In this document: positions 51,826 through 63,372 of the stretch, in pieces
Numbering within the stretch: position 1 is the first letter of the stretch
Layout of the letters: the number at the start of each line of letters is the position of its first letter
Assembly (NCBI GenBank): GCA_009760855.2
Contig: WPIO01000007.1
Span: 10,186,501-10,250,500, forward strand
Direction of reading: 5' to 3'
Source of the DNA: Cristatella mucedo
Taxonomy: Eukaryota; Bryozoa; Phylactolaemata; Cristatellidae
Length of the DNA: 64,000 bases
Made by a program: the position numbers and the translations under genes
The notes under the pieces: model-generated
Told to the model about the DNA's origin: nothing
What the model saw: the letters and a program-made list of their open reading frames with translations, nothing else
Database searches by the model: none

Positions 51826-54524
51826 CGGGCAAAGTGACGGGCAGAGTTCCAACTTTCCCTGTGTATTATTGAGCACTGTGCTTGAGATGCAGCTTCGTGA
51901 TTTTAACCAATTTCGCACCTCCAATATTCGATAATGCATGGTAATCGACACCACTAATGCGTCGGGCCAAAATAACTGTAGATTAAACAATGCTCTTCCA
52001 AGTGAGTACGTACGAGGAAGCAGGTAGAACACCGAAGCTGGCTCACAGGAACGTCTATTTTCGTAGGCGCCTGCAGCGCTCCCCTAAGCACGACTGTCCC
52101 CCTCCACAGACTGGCGTTCCCTCCCCTCTCGCTCCCTCCCAGCCACAGCTCATACCAGTGGGTTAGAGGGAGGACAAAGCCGGCCTGTGGATAAACCACA
52201 GCCGCCAGACGGGTTCGACGAATTACCGCAATCCACCGCAGCAATCCACCCTAATTTCTAATTAGGGTAGCAATGACCAGACGTAAGCGTTGCCGAGCTC
52301 AGGTTTTTCGCTGATATTGTAGTACAAGTTTGAATTTATCTGTCCACAAAATTTCATGATGGTTCGCGAAGCACTTATGCAAATGAACTTTGGCGCTGGA
52401 GGCCTGTACCGAAATCCACCGCCATTCATTCTAGTGTTCGTCAAATCCACCCCAAATCTGCTGCGAATAGCTCCAAAAAGTCTGGAATATCAAACTACGC
52501 TACACGCAAAATGTACCCAGAAAATTTTGCGCAATTCCGCTCACGCGTTCCACGAAGTCCACTGAAATAGGATTGCAGTGGCCCAGGGCCAAACCGCAAT
52601 CAACCGAAATCCACAGCATTCCACCATGCAACGAAAGAAATCCTGATCGAAAAGCTCCTTTTTTGATTGCATGTGACAGCACACTCTGCGAAAATTGCAT
52701 TAAAAAAATTTCACTTGCATTGGCACGGTGTTCTCGTGCAATGCTCTGCAATCGACTGTAGTAGCCCGGGCCAATACCCCAATACCGCAATCCACTTCAA
52801 TCCACAGAATCCACCGCATAAAAATCGAAATAAATTGCGCCGAGCTCTAGTTTGTATTGCATATTTAAGTGCACCGTGCTGTGTACACAAACACATAAAA
52901 TAAAAAATTGTGCAACGTCGCACTGTGGCAATGAGCGGCCATCGCCTGAAATGAGCTGGATAACAACCGCAATCCACTCTATTCCACTGCAAATCATCCT
53001 CAAATCGCCATCGCGAAGCTCTAATTGACATTGCATATAGGGCTAGACTCAATTCAAAGTGCATCCATAAAATTTTGCTCCATTGTGCAAACGCGTTCTC
53101 AAGCAATCAATTGCAATCGACTGCAACGACCCGGTCCCATACCTCAATCCACCTCAATCCGCCGAAATCTGCTGCATTCTGCTACACAGCGACCAGAAAG
53201 CGTACATTAGAAGCTCTAATTATAATTGCACGGTGCTCTACTCTTCGGTTATTGTGTACTTGCATAACTTCACTGTAATTGCCTCAGCCATTCTGCAGCA
53301 ATGCACTGCAATCGACTCCAACTGCCCGGGCCAGTACGTCAATGTACCGAAACCCGCCGAAAAATGACCAAAATACGTACACTTTAAGCTCTAATAGTGA
53401 TTGCACGTTGCTCTCATTTTTGGTTATTGTGTAATCCATTAATTTCACTGCAATTGCCTCGATCATTCGGCAGCAATGCACTGCAATTGACTGCAATGGC
53501 CTGGGCCAATACCTCAATTTACAGCAATCTGATGCAAAATACCCTGAAATCGGTTTCGCAATGCTTCAATCTTTAATGCATGTTACAAAGCACATTGGTT
53601 AAAGGCAACCACACCATTTAAGCTATTGTGCTCGCACAATCTCGGCAATGCATGGCAATCTACGACAACGACTCGGCTCGAAGCAGCAATAAACTACTAT
53701 CCGTAGCAAGTTAACACTAAATTGGCTGCACGAAGTGCCGATTGTCATCGCATTTCACATTTCTCTGTGCTAAAAGTGAAATCGTAGGACTTACAAGCTA
53801 TTTTGCACGTTAAATGTTAACAATACACGACAATTGACAGCAATGGCAGGGACCAACACCGAAATCCGTGGCAAATCGACGAGAAATCGGCTGCACCAAG
53901 CTCCAATTCTCATTCCACGTAACATCTCACTGCGTGCACACATACTTTCAACCAGCTCTGACCGTTCAATCTTGGGCAATGCATGGCAACAGACGGCAAT
54001 GGCTCGGGCAAACACGGCAATCCATTATGGTCCATCGCAAATCACTGGTAAGTGACTAGGCCAAGATCAAATATATCTTACCTGCCACAGCCCACTGTGT
54101 TGAAAGTGCAATCAAATCCTTCCAACACGTACAATCGCGAGCAATGAACGGCAATCGACAGCAATGTCCTGGGCCAATACCACAATTCCCGGCGAGTTGA
54201 AGAGAAATTGGCAGTGCGGAAGCCTCAATTGTCATTTCATATAACATTCCGCTGCATCCAAAGTAAAACCGTGGAACTTTCAAGATGCTTTGTTTGTTAA
54301 CTGTCAGCAATGCACGGCAATCAACAGCAATGGTAGGGGCCGAATGCGAAATTCGTGGAAAATCGACAAGATTGGCTGCAATAAACTGTAGCTCTCATTC
54401 CACGTAACATGTACCTGTGTGCGCACATAATTTTCACCCATGGTACGCATTCAATCGACGGCCACACACGGCAATCGACGGCAATGGCCCGGGGAAATAC
54501 GCCAATCCATAACGAAGATCATCC

Positions 54525-54755
<231 letters not shown>

Positions 54756-56100
54756 ACGTATGGTGTGGATTTCGAAACCACCCGCTAAGTTCTCGGTTAG
54801 TTTTGCTTCGAGTCCATACTCAGGAAGCAGCTCGATCATGCGTTCGCTTGAGACAATATCATTGTTCACTAAAATACCATCCACATACGTATCAGTGCCA
54901 GATTGGAGTCGTTTGTCCGTGGACATCACTTGATTTAGAACGGCAGTCATTATCTTCGGTGCAATGGTAAGGCCGAAATCCAGGTGAGTCAGGCAGTACC
55001 GACGGTTGCGAAACTCGACCACCTGATACTTCCACAATGATAAGTCTACGCGAATTTACAAATGGGCCTTACGCAAGTCCACGATGCACACGTTTGGTCA
55101 TATCCATCGCCATGCTTAAAGTTTCTCACTGTACGCGTACCCCGCCAGCAATGTGGCTGGACTCAAACTTGTTAAGTTAGCTATAATCGCGAACAGGTCT
55201 CACTTTCCCTATCTGCTTTGGAATACCGCCATCAAGGGAATCAACCTGCTGTACTCTCTGTGCAATGGTTGAAGCCAGCCACACCTTATTCAGTCATCAA
55301 CCTCATATTATTTTATTTCCTCATAGTCATCTATTCAGTCATCAACCTCCCTCTCTTACTCAGCTTCTACCGAAGCTGCAATAAGGTAAGCCAGCACGAG
55401 GTTCTGCAGCAAATGTGCATGTAACCCTCATTCCAGTTCCATCGCAACTGCCACGCCCCATCGCAAAATACGGCATTGACATCTTTGTCGGAGACTGTGA
55501 GCTCGCTCGGACCTGAGACATTAGCAACAAGCGAGACATCGATAGCCGGGGTAATTCGGTGATGCTTTTCGCTGGTTCTTTTGCCAGGAGCACCTCCTTC
55601 CGCGGACCGAAGTCAACTCGGCCTCCACCGAGTCCGATACGAACGCCTATGACATCTATCCTAAGAAGGATGTCCCAGCCAGCAATTAAATCTGGCACCA
55701 AACAATTAACCTCCAGCAGAACTCCCTTAATTAGTAAACCGGCCATGCAAATAGATGTACATAGTGCGAGCATCGCCGTTCGTCATCAAATGACCCCCAC
55801 TTGCGGGCTGAACTTTTCGCGAAGAAGCAAGCAGTTCGGCAGGCACTGCAGGGGAGCAGCCAGTGTCAACAAGTGCTGCTCTGAGCTTGCCATTCAACAT
55901 CACGCCAATGGAGGTTAGCCGTGCCGAAGTCATTGGGAATACGTTGGCACTGGTGTTGACGGTTAATTGACCTTCCTTCTAACCGAACTTGTTGGTAAAG
56001 CAAAGTGATTCGTACTACCGCAGTTCCTGCAAAGCCGCTTCTGAGGCCCACATTGAAAGGGCAGGTTGGATTACCTGCTCAATACCGCCTTGGGTCTGGG
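54756..56100 (-). mobile_element. Ty3/gypsy-like retrotransposon remnant (zinc knuckle, protease, part of RT)
   Basis: On the minus strand, a degenerate zinc knuckle (CRNCGSTNH with the last Cys lost) is near 56030. It is followed by an aspartic protease with ALVDTGCS near 55870 and GWDILLRIDVIG near 55670. RT sequence follows at about 55240-54770, with [30 protein letters not shown] and YVDGILV (normally YVDDILV). Frames are broken by shifts and an AT-rich insertion near 55290-55410. RNase H, integrase and LTRs are not seen. The RT stops at a TA microsatellite. Confidence 0.8.
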
Positions 56101-56307
56101 ATCGTCAGAGCGATATGCAAGACATGCCTAACTATGTGAAATAAGGTTCCTCCTGTACATCTCAAACAGCAATTACTCCGCTTTGGTAAGAGAGCACGCT
56201 GCTCACAGCTGCCACTTTCCATTATCGGATAGGCCGGAGACAAACGCAAATCTTACGAAAGACGCCGGGAGATACGCAGGTACCCCTGCCTGTTGCTAAA
56301 ACAAATA

Positions 56308-56465
56308 CTAGCTGATTTAACAGCCTCTTTTGTATAGCGACAGAAGTGCGTTTACGGCTATCACTACCGCTTGCAGGGCGATAAAGGATCGCCCACCGAA
56401 GGATTCGAACACACGACATTGAATCGAGGTCGTGAAAAGCAACCGACTTACTTAGCGTGCCATCT
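56308..56465 (-). mobile_element. SINE-A
   Basis: Complement of SINE-A from ACTAGCTGATTTAACAGCCT to AACCGACTTACTTAGCGTGC, including GGATTCGAACAC (B box). Confidence 0.85.
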
Positions 56466-56599
56466 GGGCAGCGAAGGCAATAGATGCCAAGCGAACAAGG
56501 TCGGCCAAGCAGATGTCCGGCGACTCAACCTCGCGAAGGATTCTGCTCGAAAACTCATCATATTCGCGGGAGCAATCGAGCAAAAACGGAGCTCTGAGC

Positions 56600-57560
56600 T
56601 CGCGTTTCACCTTTGTATAGTCACTTTTCGAAGCCCCATAAACTCCGTAGGGCCACACAGTGGCCTACGATAAGACAACAAATTTCGAAGGGCTCGAGAA
56701 GGACTTGGGGATCAATAGTATCGAACGCCGCTGAAAGATCGAGTAAAGCAAGAATAGAGACTTTTCCTATGTCTGCCTTTCTGAGAAGGTCGTTATACAT
56801 CTTATGCAATCGTGACTCCTAGCTTATTGCTTGCTGGTCTACCGATCTGTGCAATCAGGCGCTTACAGCTGGTGCAAAACTCTGTAACTAAGCTTATCTG
56901 TTGCGAGCGTTGCAGTTGCCACATCACACCTCTTCTCGCTGACCAGCACTGGCTTCCAGTCAAGCAGTGCATCGACTTCAAGGTTCCGTCACTCACTTTT
57001 AGGTCCCTTTGTTCTTTAGCTCCACCCTACCTATCAGATCTACTCATCCACCACGATAGGCATCGTACCACCTGTTTTTCGGAGTCAAACATGATTAGCT
57101 CCTCTTGTGAACCTCAAATAATTTGAAGACCGTGTCTTTGGTTCGTATGCTCCCAAAGCCTGGAACTCATCCGATTTGCGTCATATCCCCTTACTTGACG
57201 CAGTTTAAAAAGAAGCTAAAGCGCATATATTTACCACATCATTTAGTGAGTCCCTGGGATTCTTCTTATTTGTGCTTATACGTGCTGACACTGTTACATG
57301 CTGCCACTAACCATATTTGCATGCTGACCCTGTGCATGTCACCTCTAACGAAGTTATGCTTATAATAATAATAATAATAATAACGCACTTGATAAACCGC
57401 CCTTAGAGAACTCAATCTCTTTCTAGGCGCTTATGCTTATTCTCATTGAGCATGTTACCACTCACAATTCAGTCATGCTGCCTTCGCAGCAATGTAATGT
57501 CCCTAGAAAAAGATTGAGTTATCTGAGGGTGCTGTCACAAATGTATTATTATTATTATTA
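56600..57560. mobile_element. LINE-B copy with inverted 5' part
   Basis: On the minus strand, 56809-56621 encodes VSILALLDLSAAFDTID, an RT palm motif. From about 56816 the plus strand encodes [20 protein letters not shown], then LADQHWLPVKQCIDFKV, and the 3' UTR to a TTATT tail at 57545-57560. A separate antisense 72-bp LINE-B tail is embedded at 57361-57432. Confidence 0.8.
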
Positions 57561-57569
57561 TTTTTTTAA

Positions 57570-58375
57570 GAGATTGCTTGTATCTAGCAGATGCATCGGA
57601 CTATATGTGCGAAAAATTTGTTAGGATATGAGTGAACTAGTATTTCGTAAATGAATCTCATTAGGCCTGGAGGGTTTACACGGCATACTGTGGCACATAC
57701 TGTGGGGATCAAAGGTCGTAGCGTTGATAAAGAAGATCACAGTGTGTCGCGGATTGGCCAAGAATCTGGAAAGGAAGTAGAAAGTGGCTTGAAACACTTT
57801 CGTGGCAGACGTTCACGCCTTTCTGGGCAACCACAATACTGAAAATTATGAGCAGCGGCTTCGGACTCTCATGCTACATTTTGCCGAGACTTCCCTCTAA
57901 AATCTCAAAGATCATGTCTTTGATAACCATCTTGGAAAATTGAAGAAGAACACGGGAGCTTACTCGAAGGAACAAGGTGAGCGCTTTACGAAACGATATA
58001 CTCGACTAAGAACGTCTCCACTACAGAGAGTATAACAAAAACATGGCGAGGGCGTAAGTTTGGGGGCTTTTCAAGAGAGCCATTTTCAGTTTGGCCGCAA
58101 ATGGAGAACACGTACTCATTTTTTAATCCTTCCGAAATATTTGCATAACTTCAGAGTCCACACAATTTATATTTCATTATTGGTTTTTTCATGAGCGTGA
58201 ACCGCCAGACTCGAATGTGACAGTTTGCTTATCGGGAATGGGTAAATTTCACTTTAATCACTAATCAAGTCACAAAAGTGTAGTTTGAAGCGAGCTATGG
58301 CCATTTCTATACTTCTGAAGCATAGGCAATTTGGAAATAACTTTCAGTGGGAGCTAAAGGTGCCGCTTAGTGTTT
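57570..58375. other. No recognisable gene
   Basis: Sequence between a LINE-B tail and a SINE-A copy, with only short frames lacking any known domain. Confidence 0.5.
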
Positions 58376-58382
58376 TTATTAG

Positions 58383-58567
58383 TACGTATCATCAACAAGC
58401 TGATTTAACAGCCTCTTTTTGTATAGCGACAGAAGAGCCTTGACGGCTATCGCCAACGCTTGCATCGGCGATACAGGATCGTCTACTACAGGATTCGATC
58501 CCACGACCTCGTAACTGAGGTCGTGAAAAGACACAGCCTTACCTAGTGAGCCATTATGGCTCACCAC
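58383..58567 (-). mobile_element. SINE-A
   Basis: Complement of SINE-A, complete, from TACGTATCATCAACAAGCTG to GTGAGCCATTATGGCTCACC, with a B box in GGATTCGATCCC. It lies 200 bp from tRNA-Leu. Confidence 0.88.
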
Positions 58568-58753
58568 AGCACCCTATAAAACGTGTCCTATCGGTGCCAT
58601 TTTATTATAGCAAAATGTATGCTCAGACGTAATGGCTGCTCTTTGGTCCATCTTTAATTATTTATCTGTGTGCCTGTATGGCTTGATTGTGGATACACAT
58701 CCTAGCCCAAAATGCTGGCAATCGCTCTCCTGGCCCTCGCTTTTCCGGAAAAT

Positions 58754-58759
58754 AAAAAA
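58754..58759 (-). terminator. RNA polymerase III terminator of tRNA-Leu
   Basis: A run of six T on the minus strand begins four bases after the tRNA 3' end, the normal Pol III stop signal. Confidence 0.8.
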
Positions 58760-58762
58760 TAT

Positions 58763-58844
58763 TGGCAGCGGTGGGATTTGAACCCACGCCTCCGAGGAGA
58801 CTGGTGCCTTAAACCAGCGCCTTAGACCGCTCGGCCACGCTACC
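58763..58844 (-). tRNA. tRNA-Leu (anticodon AAG)
   Basis: The minus strand folds into a full class II tRNA of 82 nt without an intron. The acceptor stem pairs GGTAGCG with CGCTGCC (one G-U), and the anticodon stem CTGGT/ACCAG holds the loop TTAAGGC, giving AAG, which reads CUU leucine codons. A variable arm (GTCTCCTCGGAGGC region) and the B box GGTTCAAATCC are intact. The sequence is nearly identical to animal tRNA-Leu(AAG). All stems are intact and no SINE body follows, so it is a real gene and not a SINE head. Confidence 0.97.
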
Positions 58845-58989
58845 CCACACTTGACGTGGTGCTCACTACATTACTTAACCTTTACTTTTTGTGCAATGGG
58901 ATTTTTTGATTGTTTAAACTGATAATTGATTGATAATTTACTACTAATAGTTAATTGCTTCCTTCGAAATTGTTGCGTGTAACTTTGAA

Positions 58990-59364
58990 CTATGAGTTGA
59001 CTAGAAGCGTCGTAGTTTGGGCTGTATACGTACTGCAAGCTAATTCAAAGTAGCTCCTGGCTTTCACTTTGCGGCGGTGCATTGTCATACGTTTCGCCTT
59101 TTCCTGGTGAACGTCAACCGTAGGTGTCCTTTCGTCCGTGGAAATACACATAATCGTGCAGATCGCGTACATTTCTCTGTCCACTTCTCGCTGCAGGCCC
59201 GCAAGCCTTTTGGAATCTGGCTGGCTGAGATGTCGGCCTTGTGGCGGCAGAAGTAGCTGCTGTGCGCAAAAATCGGCCACACAGCTTCGCCTGCGCTTAA
59301 CGTAGTTCTCGCCGGGCTGAACTGTCTGCGTAGTTCTGCTTGCCGGCCCGCTGGTTGTGCCCAC
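58990..59364 (-). CDS. Hypothetical protein frame, 124 residues
   Basis: The frame starts MGTTSGPASRTTQTV and is rich in Arg, Lys, Thr and Gln, with no recognised domain. It sits between tRNA-Leu and a SINE-A copy, in DNA richer in CpG than most of the window, with a strongly CpG-rich block upstream of it at 59620-60180. A first exon of an unknown gene is possible but unproven. Confidence 0.2.
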   Translation of the reverse strand: MGTTSGPASRTTQTVQPGENYVKRRRSCVADFCAQQLLLPPQGRHLSQPDSKRLAGLQREVDREMYAICTIMCISTDERTPTVDVHQEKAKRMTMHRRKVKARSYFELACSTYTAQTTTLLVNS

Positions 59365-59439
59365 TACCTGCAGGCGTGGAGAGAACCAACGACCGGATGC
59401 AGCATCGCCCAGCCGTGCCCAGGTCCCGTTAGGGCTGAT

Positions 59440-59616
59440 ATAAATCCTAGCTGATTAAACAGCCTCTTTTTGTATAGCGACAGAAGAGCCTTTACGGCCA
59501 TCACCACCGCTTGCAGTGGCGATAAAGGATCGCCCACCGCAGGAATCGAACCCACGACCTCTGGAGAGGTCGTGAAAGCAACCGCCTTACCTAGTGTGCC
59601 ATCACGGTTCACCAAA
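59440..59616 (-). mobile_element. SINE-A
   Basis: Complement of SINE-A, well preserved, from TCCTAGCTGATTAAACAGCC to GTGTGCCATCACGGTTCACC. The hairpin between the boxes is shortened (ACGACCTCTGGAGAGGTCGT). Confidence 0.88.
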
Positions 59617-59619
59617 AAG

Positions 59620-60180
59620 GATGCAGATAGAGTAGGACGACCGAGTGGGACGAGCGTGTCTCGGCGGTTGAGCAGCGCAGTCTAGCAGCAGAAAATGGCG
59701 CCTTGCCGCCCGCCGAGCTAGATAGGCGTCGAAGCAGACGTACGTGCACGATCGTTACTGTGAGCGCTCGAGTCGCACTAGCTATGTAACGGCGTAGAAG
59801 CTCGTCCCCCGGTTCTCTACCAGTGGACTGTGTGATGCAGTGCTGCAGTGCGGTTAAAACACAGGCGGCCACAACTGGGTGCCGAAAGCAACAGTTTATT
59901 GTGGGCCTGTTAGTAGTGGTTACGCGCCGGCGCAAGCGCTTTACGCGGCGCGTACCGGACCGACGGAGTTAACTGCGCGAACTCCCGAAGCCCGCGTATA
60001 ATACACTATCCTATGCGCGCGTCGCTAGCGATTGTGAAGGCGGGTTGCTACAGCACCCCAAGATACGAGCAGCTAACTGAGTAGCCGGCAGAACACAACC
60101 GCGCAGTCTAAGTTGCACTTAGCTGTTCGTCGCCGTAGGTTCGTCTCTCGTGTTCTCGAAGCGTAGTAGGACTAAGTTGG
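59620..60180. other. CpG-rich block of unknown function
   Basis: CpG dinucleotides are much denser here than in the rest of the window (for example TTACGCGCCGGCGCAAGCGC and TACGCGGCGCGTACCGGACC). It could be a promoter for an unrecognised gene, for instance a minus-strand gene containing the frame at 58990-59364, or a young repeat. I see no coding evidence and no matching copy elsewhere in the window. Confidence 0.5.
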
Positions 60181-60239
60181 TGTTATACTGAATTATAAAG
60201 ATCTTTAATCTATAATAATAATAATAATATAATCTATTT

Positions 60240-61010
60240 ATGAAGATCTATAGTGCATGAAAAGCTTAAGCAGCTTTCAATGCAAACGATAACCAATGGA
60301 CTCCGTCTCGCGAAACGAAGAGAAACAGAGGAATTTGCGAGAACACTAGAGGAAAGAGATTGAGGAGAAAGAGATTGAGTTCTCCGAGGGCGCTTTATCA
60401 AGTGTATTAGTATTATTATTATTGATCGACCGGGAGCGAGAAAATGTTATCTATTTCCATCTGCGACTTTGAAAAGCCACAAAGACTAAGGGGGTTTTAC
60501 GCTCCATTTTTCCGTAGCACATAATTCCTAGCTGCTTTAAGCGGACCGCACACAGCTTAGTCTACCACACAGTAGCCCACAGTAGCTTATTCTATTGAAT
60601 GCAAAAAAGAAAAAGGGATAAGCATATCTCGTTCAGTAGAGCAGTCGAAGAAGTGAATGGCGTTGAAGTAGCGGAGAAAGACTGCTGGAAAGAATGTGCT
60701 AGAATTGGCAGTTGATGATAAAATGTCGCATAGGAAATGTGGAAGTGTGTGCCACAGTCTAGGACCGGCAGAGCAAAAGCATTTGTTGCAAGTGGTTTTT
60801 AAATAGAAGAACGACCAGGTAATTTTTTATGCGAAGAGGGCCTGAGGGGACGGCGAGGCTCAAATCGGTGATATAGCGATTTAGGTGGAAATGAAGGAAA
60901 CTCAACCGTAGCTACGTAGCCTTAGCCGTGGCTACGTAGCCTTGAGGGTTAGAGGAAGAATCTTGCTCTGTATCGAGCGGCAGCCACACGTGGACTCCTG
61001 CAAGTGCTGA
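60240..61010 (-). mobile_element. Diverged LINE-A fragment with LINE-B tail inside
   Basis: LINE-A 3' sequence on the minus strand covers 60240-60345 and 60440-61010 (CCACAGTCTAGGACCGGCAG and the 3' end near 60440). It is interrupted by a plus-strand LINE-B tail at 60350-60425. At 60905-60950 a 21-bp unit around GGCTACGTAGCC is duplicated. Confidence 0.6.
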
Positions 61011-61520
61011 TGCACATCAAAGTGAACCTTATGAAGGAACTTGTCTGTCTAAGCTCTGAATGAGTCCGCAGTCTTCAAGTATACTCAGAACTTCTTCTCT
61101 AAGGTGTCTGAGGCCGAGTTTATTAAATCATTCCGACTAAGTCCCGTTTATGGGATGCTTAAGCTACGTAGCCACGGATTCACCTGCTCTTATAAAGACG
61201 ACGAGCGTCTACAAATGGAATGCACCCACTCAAAGTTAACGGAATATGAGCAAACCCTTACATGTTGCACCCACAGTCCAGATAATGAAATAAATATTCT
61301 GCAACTATTCGGACACTTTGTAATGATAAGGTCAGAACACACACTAACATTATGAAATTACAAGGTGCTATCTTAATGGCAAATCTACTTACTCCCTTCG
61401 CCACAGCTGTGTTCCAGGACAGCTGTCCGAATTGCACACTACATATGAAAATGCTTCTCGTGTATCTTCTGTCCCAACGAGATGACTGCCGTTGGTTAAT
61501 GAAGATTTTGTACACGTTAA

Positions 61521-61600
61521 TAATAATAATGCACTTGATAAAGCGCCCTCGGAGAACTCAATCTCTCTCTAGGCGCTTTACATTTGCTGTAGAGGGAATT
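61521..61600 (-). mobile_element. Antisense LINE-B 3' tail
   Basis: An (AAT)n stretch followed by GCACTTGATAAAGCGCCCTC, GGAGAACTCAATCTCTCTCT and AGGCGCTTTACA is the reverse complement of the LINE-B 3' end. Only the tail is present. Confidence 0.75.
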
Positions 61601-62249
61601 GCTTGGCTCTGAGTGTGCTTCGGACAACATTTTCAGTGAAATAACTCACTTTTGAGTGAAGTTAAAGACGAATATGGATGCAAATTCTCGAGTGTATATT
61701 AATAATGTCAGATGTAAGAGAGGGTCTCGGTAGCTTTCGTGTGGACAATATACAACCGAAGAAAGCCGGAAGTCTCAAACCCACAATCTAGGTCGTTTAG
61801 TGTGAGCACTTTACTGCGTGGTTAAGACTCATCCCATTTACTGGCATTCACACATCTCACGTTGTGGATGTGGAGACAAGCCTGAAAGGCGGAAGATGGA
61901 TACAGGGCGAGCAGTTTGCTGCTGCTTGTTTTATGTTTGTTTGACAAGCACAAAATAGTCTCCGTACGAGGCTGCTTTCACCTTGGCAACACGCTGTCAC
62001 ATGCAGCTCTCCAACTGTGGAGTAGGTGCCACGGCAACAGAGCAGGCAATCTAGGCACATATATAACAGCTGCAACACAGCAGCATTGCTGCAGAACCCT
62101 TGCCGAAACTGATCATCTCCCTTCCGAAACTCGACAGCAGTTTGGTCAACTATCCAAGTGGCTTGCAGTTTTTTGTTAGTCTCGAATACATGGCTGGCAC
62201 GAACAGAGCACGAACCCCCTCAACGGTCATGCCAACCGATCAGAAGCAG

Positions 62250-62250
<1 letters not shown>

Positions 62251-62341
<91 letters not shown>
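62251..62341. repeat. (TA)n microsatellite
   Basis: A pure TA tract of about 45 units, about 110 bp downstream of the RNF32 stop codon on the gene strand. Confidence 0.96.
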
Positions 62342-62344
<3 letters not shown>

Positions 62345-62450
62345 CGGCCAAAGAGCTCCGAAGCCCTATCGGTCGCAAGAAGTGTTGCAATTATCGTTCA
62401 ACCCTTAGCCTGTTGGGCCGGATGGTGCCGCTGAAATCGCGGACCTCTTT

Positions 62451-62759
62451 TTAATAGGGGAAACGTTTCTGATATCCCGACCTGCACACAGGACAGCAGC
62501 TGCAACGCTCTCCCGTGGAGAACTCCTCGAAAGCATCCAGGCAGGCGCCATGAAACACGTGCGAGCACGACAGCAGCACGGACTTCCTGCGAAGAGCCTG
62601 CTTTTGCTGCTGCTTCTGGCCTGTCCTAGTCTGGTCGGATGCAGTCCCAGCCACGGCTGTGTCCTTGGTGATGACGCATGCCACAGAAGCTTCGAACAGC
62701 TCCTTATCCTCGAGGCTCGTCAAACATATTGGGCAGTCGTTCAGCCCACGCTGCACGGC
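62451..62759 (-). CDS. RNF32: RNF32-like RING finger protein, last exon (partial gene)
   Basis: The exon encodes the C-terminal RING-H2 domain, 102 residues to the stop. It starts [13 protein letters not shown], continues with [20 protein letters not shown], and ends [15 protein letters not shown]. This matches the second RING of RNF32, whose human form has [20 protein letters not shown] and CPLCRSCYQKK. RING proteins of this type are presumed E3 ubiquitin ligases; RNF32 is known mainly from testis and sperm, where its role is unclear. The exon begins after the acceptor CCATTTCAG. A linker of about 35 residues rich in Thr, Gln and Lys separates the first CxxC from the CSHVFH block. No other RNF32 exon is convincing up to 64000, so the gene probably continues to the right of the window. 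Confidence 0.85.
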   Translation of the reverse strand, partial: [102 protein letters not shown]

Positions 62760-62769
62760 CTGAAATGGC

Positions 62770-63257
62770 AGCATGTCAATAACAACACGATAGACGATCA
62801 CGGTGACTCTGACGATCCATAATGTGCATGCATAAGATTTTTATACAGCCGGGAAGACAGAAGACTTGCACAGCCATACTTAACCCGTGTAGGCAGGGGA
62901 GTTATGAGACGGCTGCCTCCACAGCCGCGAAGCCTTCACCGAGTGGCCTGCACCAGCGAGGGATGATCAGCCACCGGCGATTGACTGGCGACTGAGTGAG
63001 GTCAATGCTCAGCTTCAATCCCATTAAAAACCGCCTCCCAAATAAATTCCCGGCAATGCCACTGCATATTGGATACCAAAGCTCAATCCCTTCTGTATGA
63101 TAAGAAAGAAGAAGAAATAAATGGTCCAGCCAAGAATCTAGCTCGGGTTGAACGAGGACCAACTGATGCTGGCACTGATAAAAGCTAGAGAGTTAAGGCA
63201 ACTATTAGCAACTCGGACTATCCACGTCGATGCAGTAACGAATAGTTGCATGGATGT

Positions 63258-63333
<76 letters not shown>

Positions 63334-63335
63334 AT

Positions 63336-63372
<37 letters not shown>

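Larger units (their letters stand above)
49780..54520. repeat. Diverged satellite-like array, period about 170 bp
   Basis: A motif of the type GCAATGCACGGCAATCGAC, then GCAATGGCCCGGGCCAATAC, then CGCAATCCAC recurs along the region. In its right half the copies start near 52735, 52925, 53100, 53295, 53470, 53640, 53815, 53970, 54140, 54305 and 54465, a spacing of 155-195 bp. Earlier copies near 50840, 51350, 51540, 51720 and 51920 are more diverged. A second shared block (GCTCTAATTGT-GATTGCA type) lies between the motifs. A LINE-B fragment interrupts the array at 50230-50690. No gene is evident here. Confidence 0.8.

Noticed and set aside
52262-54310. A series of frames of 60-131 codons on both strands with recurring peptide patterns
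   Set aside because: The recurrence comes from the underlying satellite-like units; the reading frame and its neighbours are not conserved between units.
52735-54480. Regularly spaced repeats that could suggest a CRISPR array
   Set aside because: Period near 170 bp, diverged units, intervening sequence itself repeated, and animal context with no cas genes. This is a satellite-like array.
62902-63162. Upstream RNF32 exon on the minus strand
   Set aside because: The frame is open for 86 codons, but the translation does not match the RNF32 linker or IQ region, and splice borders are not convincing.
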